A stretch of 64,000 nt of DNA, from NCBI GenBank assembly GCA_032622095.1, contig CP136063.1, positions 216,275,982 to 216,339,981 on the forward strand. Direction: 5' to 3'. A program made the translations under genes and the position numbers. Positions 28,001 through 40,000 of this stretch are shown in pieces. Source of the stretch: Siphonodentalium dalli (Eukaryota > Mollusca > Scaphopoda > Gadilida > Siphonodentaliidae). Within the stretch, counting starts at the first letter, position 1, and each line of letters opens with the position of its first letter. Under the pieces are notes generated by a model that did no database searches, had not been told where the DNA came from, and was given only the letters and a program-made list of their open reading frames with translations.

Positions 28001-31000
28001 TTACACGGTCAAGGTAAATATTGTTAATGTATTCTCTTAAATATGTTAGGCTCCCTATATATGGGAAACTCGCATATATAAGGTAATGCATTGGCACAGG
28101 GTGTTCTCAAAATTCCACGAAGCTCCTGACATGGAAGGGTTAAATGTATTACATAGGGTATGAGAATGGAACATATAAGGTCGTTTCAGTCGCTATATGC
28201 CATATCAGTATCGTGGGCATGATTCGCGCTGCAAGAAATCTATCGATTTAATTAGCACGATTTAATAATTGTCGAAAGTTATATGTCATCCGTGGGTAGA
28301 GGGAAGACCACACCATGCTGGTTAGTTTAACCGCGAAATCACCCAAAATGCTCGTAGAAACAATCGACCATCGAAAGCAACTGACAAACTTGGCCTGATA
28401 CACAAATCAGGTTACCCTCTAGATCATGCCATGAATCTCTACTCTGTCTAACACCCGTAGAGATCATCATATTCCACCAGTACAAAACCTGGGAACTTTT
28501 TGAAGTTTTGACAGGGAACCTTATAAAGTCGAACAAATAACGTGGGGAATATATTTCTTAGTTGTTAATTATTCCCTAATAATGTACTTCACTGTAGGCG
28601 AATGTCCCAACTCAAAATTGCGTCTTTTTTCTGACTTTTGTGAGCCGATATTGCAATAAACATTTAATTAGTTACCCATGAGAAATGCCATAATTGTCAG
28701 CAACGCAAAGCCAAATCGCTCACAAATTCGATTGAATCGTGAAATTTCGAGTTGGGATCTTCACCCACAGTGAAGTACATTATTAAGGAACAGATAGTAA
28801 CTAAGAAATATATCCCCGCGTTAATTTTTCGACTTTATAAGGTTCCCTGCCAAAGCTTCAAATAGGTTTTGTACTAGTGGAATATGAACTCTACTGGCGT
28901 TAGACAGATTATAGAGATTCATGTCGTGGACAACAAAGCCGCGCATATCTGGATTAGATCCAGATCTGGGCGGACTATGGGGGCCTATTGCAAAATGGTC
29001 CTTACCGACCGAGCCATAGCCCCCCCCCCCCCCACCGTGGGTCGGTGAAAGAAAATTGCTGTTTAATAGAGACAATAACTTGAAACTTAATCTAAAACAA
29101 TTCTACAGAAAAAGCCGAAATGTCCATCAGAATCGTAGAGCGCTTATATAGGTAGTACCCACCCACCACCACATCCCGCCACCCATAGTATCTTATGCGC
29201 CGCAGGCGCTCGTATATAGGTAGTACCCACCCACCACCCCATCCCGCCACCCATAGTATCTTATGCGCCGCAGGGGATCGTATATAGGTAGTACCCACCC
29301 ACCATCCCATCCCATCCCGCCACCCATAGTATCTTATGCGCCGCAGGCGCTCGTATATAGGTAGTACCCACCCACCAACCCATCCCGCCACCCATATAGT
29401 ATCTTATGCGCCGCTCGTATATAGGTAGTACCCACCCACCAACCCATCCCGCCACCCATATAGTATCTTATGCGCCGCTCGTATATAGGTATAACTGCAC
29501 CATTTACTGCACAAAAATCAGCAGCACACATATATACAGACCGTACCCCTTTCATAACTTCGGGACCACATCAGACTCTTCATCATTTATAAGAGCTCTT
29601 TCCATCAATGTATCACATTATTATAATCAATAAATTTGAAAAATGATCAAGGAAATATGGGTTGATACAAAAATCGGACTTGGCACTGAAAGGGTTAAAC
29701 ATAAATGATCGCCATATTTACGTAGGCTATGATTTTTCTGTTCGTGCTCAGGTGCGAATTTCCCTCAAATATAATCAACCAATCAGCAGCCAGATTTTTT
29801 GTCTATGCTTACTCGAGTTCAAGACATTCACAAATTCAAGAAGCGTAACACTGTATAATTAGTTGCTTGAGTCATAATATATGCTATTTGTTTATGTTGA
29901 AGCGGCATAACTCTGCATGGATTGATGACAACACATCGGATGAATTTCGTTTCTTCGGATAAGCAACGTATTCAAATTAAATTGTATGGAATTTTCAGAT
30001 TGGTACCATAGCACATGAAATAGGCCATGCCATAGGATTTTGGCACGAACATTCTAGAGAAGACAGAGACGGGTACATCGATGTCGTGTTCTCCAATATC
30101 AAAGTGGATAAACTGTACAATTTCGACGAAAACTCTTGGAAAGATGTGCTCTCATACGACGTTCCATACGATGTTGGATCCCTTATGCATTATGGTTCCA
30201 AGGTAAGTGTCTATGATACATGAGCGCACCAGTCATACAGTAATGCTCTAAGTAATCGACTCCTTAACCACAGCAGAATTATGGGTAGAGAGCTTTCCGA
30301 TGAATGGCAACAAGCCATATTTCCGACTAAATCCTGAAAAGTTACCCATAATTCTGCTGTGGTTAAGGAGTCGATTACTTAGAGCATTACTGTACTTCCT
30401 TTCGCCGGCTGGGTACTATAGTTTGTGTTTTCTGCAAAGTCAAATTTCCTATTGCATTGAGAATTATTCCAGCACTAAAAACTTATACTAGTTTGTGTTT
30501 TCTATATTGGGCGCGGGTTTTTCCAGCCAAAATGGTGATATCGATAGCCCAAACTCAAATTTCCTGTGTGCTTTGAGAACAATTCCCGCACAAAATAAAA
30601 CCTTATTGACAAAATGGAGAATTAGAGCGGTAGTTTTGTTGACGATGTTCGCACGCTCCTTAGCAAAATGGCAGCAAATTAGAATTACATGTATTGTGTC
30701 CTACTTGCCATGCATGTTGTCGTCCACGAGCTTTTAGAATGTTTTATTGATAAACAATCGGAGAACCAAATCACACTTGATGACTCAAGTCTGAATATAG
30801 TGTGTCTGACATTTGCAGAACGAGGACACCACTGAATATAACAAGTCACTCTATGTGAACCTCATTCTGCGTAGACATCATCTTCGGGGAAGTATCTATA
30901 GTCTCATATTAACAATTGTTTTCAGTTACTTTTCCCCTTCTGCTCAGTTCTTATATCATCTAATATTTGCAGAAGATAAATTGCATAATCGATGTGACTA

Positions 31001-34000
31001 ATGAGTGAACATCAACTAAATTTCCATAGCAGTTGAGGCCGGACCATAATGAGGTTCCCAGTCATTTTGTGACGCTAGACGTCTGTGCGGGATAGCCGAT
31101 GTGAATCTGATTCTACTATATCTAGGATTGCTGTTGTGCCCTGATAGAGATTGGTCGAATTCCATTATTATTAGAACATTCGAAGATTGTGTCGATGTGA
31201 GATAGCAGCTAGAGAGGTGAAAGTGAATGTTGACTTCAGCTTTTGTACTACATATACCGGAATTGTTTAGTTGAGTGCATGTCATCATTTGGCGTGTTTG
31301 AGCTGTGTTGGTCTGACCAACTTGGTAAGGTTGCTTTCAGAATTTTCTGTCCCTTTGTGACCGATGTCTATGGTAACCATTTATTACTCATTGCAGACAT
31401 GTACACGCAACGGAAATATCACCATAGCATCGAAAGACCCGCTCCAACAACGTGTGTTGGGCCAGAGGGTATTTTTGACGTTCTATGATTTCAAAATAGC
31501 AAACAAAGCCTATTGTTCCAGTGAGTATACACAAAATATATATATACCTCTCGTTGGATTAAATTCGGTTCCAAAAGCTAACTATGGATGCTTGTGTAAT
31601 AAGCGAAAAATCTTGGTTCACATTTTCTATCTGATAAATCCAACTTTTAAAAATTAACCCTTTTTTTTTTAAATAATCACAACTTATCTTAGATATGAAA
31701 ATTCCAACTGCATGGCGTTGATTCAGGCATGCAATTTCAAACTGTTGAACATTAATTTTGGCAAAAGTTCATGTTCAGATCCATTGTCATCATGTCCCTA
31801 TTTGTAAATATATTTGCTGCTGTTTGTTTTCACAGATGTCTGTGGAAGTAGCAGGCTTCAGTGTCAGAACGGAGGATATCCAGATCCGAATAACTGTTCT
31901 AGATGTCGGTGCACCGAGGGCTTGGGTGGCGATATATGTGACAGAAACGAATTACATTACGGGGGTATGTACATTCAATTTAAAGATGCATAATCCGAAT
32001 TAACGCTCCCAAATTACTATTTCTTTGACTTCGGGGTAAAAAGTATTATATTCGAATCGAGGAACCCACCCATCAAAGCTTAAAGTGATCAGATATCGAT
32101 TTTTGAAATTTGTTATTTCTCTAGATGCGTACTTATTGGTGGCCTGGTTAAAAATCGTCAAGGCGACGATCTCGGACCAAATTGCGGATGAAGATGGATG
32201 ACAACAAAATCAAGTGGCTTTGGTGTTAGATATATTGACAATCCGGCCATATTTCGTTGAACAACACTTTGATAAATAACACGTTTTGGGCAATTATACA
32301 CTATAGTTGACAGTGGTTAGCATTATTTTTTGGGCAAATAATCGAGTCTGATAACTGAAGGTAAACGTCGAGAAAACCAAAATTATGTTGATATCCAAAA
32401 GAAGCATGCCAAAGAATAGAACTTTTTTTATACAACGGTGAGGAAATTGAAGTAGTAAAGCATTTTAACTATCTTGGTATTATACACACCAAATCAGGCT
32501 CATATAACGCGGCAAAGAAGGTATTGGTAAATAAAGCAACTAAAGCAATGCACTCTATTATTTCTAAGTCGAGAATACACTGTCTGTCGGTTAGAAACAT
32601 GTTCGAACTGTTTGATGCGCAAGTATTACCGATTATGTTGTGAAGTATGGGGGTCGGGAAATAATGAGATTTTTGAAAACATACATAGAAGATTTTTGAA
32701 ATACGTTCTCCATCTTAAATCATCTACCCCTAATTATATTATATATGGTGAGAGCGGTAGACTACCCATAGAGTACACTATCAACTTGCGTATTGTGAAA
32801 TACTGGATGAAAGTTAATAATATGGAGCAAGGCCGATTCTGTGAGATTCTGTATCAACTGGCCCTGAAAATATGTGAAGCTGAGGAAGCAAAGTTCAAAT
32901 GGATTGAAAAAGTAAAAGATATTCTAACAAAATCTGGGCAGATTCATCTATTAAATGTTGGTTATATCACATGTCCAGAACAAATGGCACGCTATTTCAA
33001 ATGTAGTCTTAATAGCCAATTTCGAGGCATCTGGCTATCTGACATAGCAAAATCTAGCCGAGGCAATACCTACAAAATTTTCAAACACGATATTAATTTC
33101 GAAAGATACTTGGATTATTTGGATACAAAAAAATAGAATAACTTTGTGTCAATTCCGTACTTGTAACCATCGCTTGCCAATAGAGAAAGGTCGATGGAAC
33201 GATACAAACTTACTAAATAAACTATGTCCATTATGTAATAAACGACAGCTCGGAGACGAACTGCATTGTCTACTAGAATGTATATGTTTTAGCGAAGAAA
33301 GAAATCGTATCTTGCCTAGCAAATTTACCAGCATAGATCATGCAACTATTGACATTTTAGACGAGCTGCTGAATTTGGAAGATATGGCTAGTCTGCGTAG
33401 ATTATGCTCCTTTATCCGACTGATACAGCTTAAGTTAAACACATATGCATAACCCGTAGTGTTGTTGTTGTTGATGTTGTTGTAATAATAGTCTCAGAGA
33501 TTTGCTGCGATATGATGATGATGAATATGATGATAATGATAACGATGATGGTGCTGAATATGATGATGATGATGATGATGGTGATGGTGATGGTGATGAC
33601 GATGATAATGCTAATAATACATTAGGAAGGCGTTGATTATATTTACACCAAGAAGTTCTTGTATATATTATACATATGCTGTTATATTCTCATTCTTGTG
33701 TATATATTTTCTCCTTGTACTTCTCAATATCTATATTTGATCAGAGAATAAAACATTACACAGACAAAAAAAAAGCAAAAAAAGGGGCATTTAAAAAAAA
33801 TGTTGTTGTTGGAATCTGTCACCAATACCATTTATTATTACTCACTCAAACTTACTACACGATTGGTGATGTTTGTTGACACATCACTGCAACAGTTTTG
33901 TTTACATAACAAATGATTCAACATGCGGAATTTCGTTTTTGGAGAACTTTCAATTATTAATATAAGAACAAAGTTGATATATTTTTCTTGGCGGTGATGT

Positions 34001-37000
34001 TTTGGAGATTTTTAGAACTTTTTCATGTGCAGTTTGAAGCCACCAGGCGATGCCATCAGACACTGACTTCCACAGATTAATTTTTGTCAGGAGATATTTA
34101 TTTTATCGCCGTGTTGTGTGGTCGCCTTGATAATAATCTGTGGTTGCTGTTTTCGTTTTGATTGTAATCTCCGGTTGCTGTTTTCTTTTTGATTGTAATC
34201 TCCGGTGGCTGTTTTCGTTTTGATTGTAATATCCGGTTGCTGTTTTCTTTTTGATTGTAATCTCCGGTTGCTGTTTTAGTTTTGATTTTAATCGCCGCTT
34301 CCTGTTTTCGTTTTGATTATAATCTCTGGTTCCCGTTTTCGTTTTGATTATAATCTCTGGTTCCTGTTTTCGTTTTGATTATAATCTCCGGCTGCTGTTT
34401 TCATTTTGATTATAATCTCTGGTTCCTGTTTCCATTTCAATTATAATCTCTGGTTGCTGTTTTCGTTTTTATTATAATCTCTGGTTGCTGTTTTCGTTTT
34501 GATTATAATCCCCGGTTGCTGTTTTCATTTCTATTATAATCTCTGGTTGCTGTTTTCGTTTTGATTATAATCCCCGGTTGCTGTTTTCGTTATGATTATA
34601 ATCGCTGTTTGTTGTTTTCATTTCAATTATAATCTCTGGTTGCTGTTTTCGTTTCGATTATCATCTCCGGTTGCTGTTTTCGTTTTGATTATAATCTCTG
34701 TTGTTTTTGTTACAGACGAACAGTGTGGAGGAACATATTATTTAGAATCAGGTTCAATGACCATCCAGACACCACACTATCCTCACAGCTACGCGCGAAG
34801 TCGCGGTTGCAATTGGTTGATCCAGGTATGTGTACAATTTGACATGTATGCGCAACGTCCATTTTACGCAGTGAGAATCGTATCTATAAGAATAAGTTTA
34901 AGTAAATGGCCACGCAAATCATATAGACGAAATAATAGCATTGAACACCTTTCGCATAATGAACTACTACTGAACAGAATTATTAATAGCTAAAAGTAGT
35001 CGTAATATGTTCGGACTAGTCTTAAAGCATTGCGGGGCATGGCATAACGCAAAGCATATTCGAAACATTGTGTAACATTTCATTTTCTTTCTTTTATAAT
35101 CATGAACCATGTTAACAATATGTACATATGCAAGTACCTTCATGTGATGAATGAATGCTTTATTGCGAAGACCCAAATTAATGAGTAACATGCAAAACAT
35201 ATATACAATATTTTATATACAATATAATTATACATGATGAAAATGAGACCCCTCCCTACAAACGTGTGGTTTGTTCTTCTTTTTTTCCCCTTGTTCCTTA
35301 TTTTGTTCTTTGAAAAATCGTGTAATCACATTCTTCCTTATGTTTTCAATGTCATTTTGATGGCGGTCCAGTAAAACCTTTTTCTGTTTTAACAGTCGCC
35401 AAACGACACAACAATAAACCTGAATTTCTCGACGCCCTTCATGAATGCAACGTGGTGTGATAATAAAGACGACACAGATGTGTGCTGGGATTTCGCTGAA
35501 GTTAGATATAAGACAGACATCGCCAACACGGGCGGAAGGTGGGTTATGTATGGAAGAGTATACTTCTAATATGGACACATTTAGGAAAATTATTAATCGT
35601 GCAACAAAAATACAACCCCTTCTGTACACTTTAATTTCCGATCCATGTTACAAATAGGATGTTCGGACATAATAGAGATATGTATTTACAACAGAGATGC
35701 GGTACATGTATATATACACTATTTATATTCCGGTTTTACAGGGCCTCATACAATCACAACATACATTGATTGATTCGCAGTGCTTCGTATGTTCTGATAA
35801 TATGTAAACAATATCGAAGGCGGAGTCGGGTATAATCTATACTGTCTAATATTTACATACTAAGTGTGATTATCACTAAATCCAGCATTCCGATTGGTCG
35901 GCGCCCACGTAGCTAGTTGCAATTATTTCTCGGTGAACGTGCAACAGGTCATAACTGCAGCCTCATAATTACATCGACGCGTCATTGGTTTTGGAAAGAC
36001 GAACGCGTAATGTTTTGGGCGCATTTGGACTCGCGCAGGATTGACTTAATAAATCATCGGATTTCAATACAAAGAGAAATTGTTCCTGTTAACTTTTGCC
36101 AATGGTGCTATGGGATATTTTGGACTGGTTTTGTCACGATACACTTTTCGATTTAAATACATTTACAAAAGTGGCTTTTTCGCTAAATGTATATAAATAT
36201 AAGGATTAACTGTCATATGGACTGTTTTTATGGAGATGTAACCGCGAGGTGAGTGGCCATAACTTGTATGTAAAACCCTTCGGGTTTTACACAAGTTATG
36301 AGTAACTTATGACCACTCACCTCGCGGTTACATCTCCATAAAAACAGTCCACATGACAGTTAATCCTTATTTATATGATTGCAATGGAGAAGATTAAGCG
36401 ATTACTTATACGTCGAGTTGGAAGTCTTTATTTCAAAATTACGAGATAGCCATTTCAAACACAGATAAATTGAAATCATTTCAAGTGAAGAGCTATTGAA
36501 CACGTTGGAGAGTGAAGATATTGAGCACTTTTAGGGATGCTATATGTTCAATGGCGAGAAAATAGCAGGCGGTAAAATATTTTGCACGTACAGACTGTTC
36601 AAGATTAAGTATAAACAAGAAAACCCATGTCAGAAATGGTAACGCGCTCAAGATCATATATTATATACCCATGATTGTAATTATAGAATATAAAATATAT
36701 TGGTTTCACAATGATCAACTCATAATTCAGTTAAAACAACTAATCCTTCAAATTATTACAACAACTATATACGGCTTATCACTGAAGGTTTCTCATGCAT
36801 CTCACCATGCAGAATTCCCATCTACACCTTTTACTGGACTCGGCCTCCGGTTCGCAGTTCGACTTTTAATCCGTCCCTAAAAAATACCATATCTATAAAT
36901 AAAACGCCCATGGCCTACTGTAACCAAGAGTATCAAGAACATTATACACGCGGAGCGCGAAATTAGAGCCATATCTACTGGAGTGTAGATCAGCCGAAGC

Positions 37001-40000
37001 AAGGTTGAGTTTTACTAGATTAAGGGTGAGCAATCATAAACTCGAAATAGCGAGAGGAAGGGACAAACAGCCTCCATTACCAGTCAAAGATATATGGAGT
37101 TTGTATGCGGTGCTCTACGAAGTAGGTTGAACATGACTATCATTTTGTTATGAACCGTGCTGCTTACCACGATTTTCGCGAAAGATATTTTTCCTGAGTA
37201 TTTTTTAAACCTTTCAGATTTAGATAAATATTTGTTCATTATGAGTAATGTGGAACAGTAACCTATCAATATAATATGCGACATGACCCGAGCCTTCTTC
37301 GCCAAAAGAGAAACATACAGCTGAAACTAGAAGAGACATTCAGGCGTAAGAGCGACAATACTGCACATAATGTACCGTGAATGTCATATATGTATATAAA
37401 TAGTTAAATATTTTTGTAATATACATTCATATAATTTATTTATTTGTTCATCATTATTTTCAATGTGCAACTGCCCATAGAAGTGTATTGCAATAAACAT
37501 CTTGTATCTCGTAACATTGGTATAATAAATATAATAAGCATGTAGTGTATATGGGCGGCCGTTTGGTAACAAAATATGTCAAATGAAAACATAATAGAAG
37601 TCGCTTCAAAATCAATGCATGTGTTCATCGATCTTAACCCTTTACCCAACAAACCGGCCAAAACCGGCCAAATAAAGCTTCAACAGCCTAAAATATCTTG
37701 GGTCTGTCTCAATAAAACCATACAAATATGGATATCATTGGAACCGGCTCCTTCACCACATTGTGATGGTTACAGTTATGTCCTGTGCCAATGCATTCTC
37801 TTATATATGCGAGTCGACCATAGGTCGCCTCGCATATATAAGAGAATGCATTGGCCTAAAAAAATACATTATTTAACAATTTTATAATTTTTAATGTGTT
37901 AAGCCAATGCATTCTCTTATATATGCGAGGCGACCTATGGTCGACTCGCATATATAAGAGAATGCATTGGCACAGGGCCCTTCTGTTGGGTAAAGGGTTA
38001 AAACGAGTATTTCAAACCCAAAAAATTACCAACACAAAAACAAAAGTCATACCTATTATTTCCTCACAATGTCGCTTTTTTTTAATCGTTTCTTATCGCC
38101 TCGTTCTTTGTGTGTTTCAGGTTTTGCTGTGGTCGTACAATTCCTGAGTCCATCAACGGAGGTGTGATAACATCGCAATCCAACAAGATGCTTGTGATGT
38201 TCCGTTCGCTGTCCAGTGGGCAGTACGGATTCCAAGCCAAGCTGTGGCTGTGTAAGTCATATTCTGCAATAACGAATGACCACATCTACACTCGTCACGT
38301 GTCCAACATATATCCATTCTATGACTGGAGCTTCCTGAAATTTTACGAAAACACTGTGCAATGCATACTCTTATATATGCGAGTATCCCATAGTAATATA
38401 TAAGAGAATACATTGGCTGAAAATATTTACCCCGACCTTGTAAGCCAGTGCATTATCTTATATATGCGAGGCTCACTGTAAGATAGTACACCGACACATT
38501 ACTATGGTGTTCTTGTATGTAATGGTGCACCAGTACAACCCCCGTCGTGGAAGGGATATATATATACAATGCACGATGAATTACCCACAAGACTCCCCTA
38601 TTTGACAACCCAACATGCACTACTGACGTCGAATGGGATACGGAATCTTTGACACAATGTATAGGTTTGCTACACAATCCACCACTATATCATTTTTTTA
38701 CCCTGTGCCAATGCATTCTCTTATATATGCGAGTCGACAATAGGTCGCCTCGCATATATAAGAGAATGCATTGGCCTAACAATTTTGTATCATTTTTTTT
38801 AAATAAATGTTTCTTACAATTTTTAGGACATAAAATAAAAAACATCCATTACCCTGCAGGGAGCCCCACACATATTTAGAAGCATATGGAAGAGTGTCGT
38901 CTGCTCATGTTTGTCTGGGGCTCTGTGTGGGTGAAATTATAAAATTGTTAAAGAATACAATTTTTTTTTTATTAAAATTGTAAAAAATTCTTAGGCCAAT
39001 GCATTCTCTTATATATACGAGGCGACCTATGGTCGACTCGCATATATAAGAGAATGCATTGGCACAGGGTACCCTTGGTACTATTCTTGTTATCCAATGA
39101 TCGTTGCATATTGCATTATTATATGTATATATATATACAATGCACGATGAATTACCCACAAGACTCCCCTATTTGACAACCCAACATGCACTACTGACGT
39201 CGAATGGGATATGGAATATTTGACACAATGTATAGGTTTGCTACACAATCCACCACAATAACGAAACATGCAGCTATGGCCATCTGAATGGTTAAAACTA
39301 ATTGCTGTACAAACACCTATTCATGTCTCAATAGTGATATAAAATATAATTTAATATTATTTGAATGTTTAAAGGTACTCAATTCGAACAGAGGGTCCCC
39401 ATCTCAACAGATTCCAACAACAACAATCCGATCAGAGGGTCTTATATTACTATTTCTTTGGCTTTGGGGGTAAAAAATATTTGATTCGAGTCGAGGAACC
39501 CATCAAACAAAGCTCAGAGTTATTAGATATTGATTTTAGAAATTTGTTAGTTTCTCGAGATGAGTACTAATAATTGCCGTCAGTTTCGTAACCTGCGCGA
39601 GATGTGTACACCAAAACACAATTCAAACAGACAAGGATGGATAACTCTAAAATCAAGAGGTAATAATAACGCAATTTTGACTGAGTTCTGGGCCAGAAAG
39701 TATTCCCGATAATGAAAAATAATAGATTTCTAAAATCGATATCTAACAAATCTGAGCTTTGATGGGTGACTTCCTCGACTCGAATCAACTATTTTTGACC
39801 ACCAAAGCCATTGAAATAGTAATTGAAAGGAGTTTTATCGGATTGAGTACCTTTAATATTTACTGGTGTGGTCATACCAAATTGCAAACTGTTATCACAT
39901 TCAGAGTTCCTGCTAATTCTGGGCATGTTCTTTCTGGCGAATGTAGCGGGCATCATCAAGTTGACCACTTTGAAACAGCAGTTAAACAGTAAATATATTG

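Noticed and set aside
29092-29555. Minus-strand frames rich in W/G/Y across the minisatellite
   Set aside because: Open in several frames only because the unit length and content lack stops; no domain.
34592-34993. 133-codon plus frame running through the CUB exon
   Set aside because: Only 34716-34825 is coding; the rest is the minisatellite and intron read through.
35859-36372. Helitron (terminal hairpin at one end)
   Set aside because: No 5' TC and 3' CTRR ends, and the palindrome is far longer than a Helitron hairpin.
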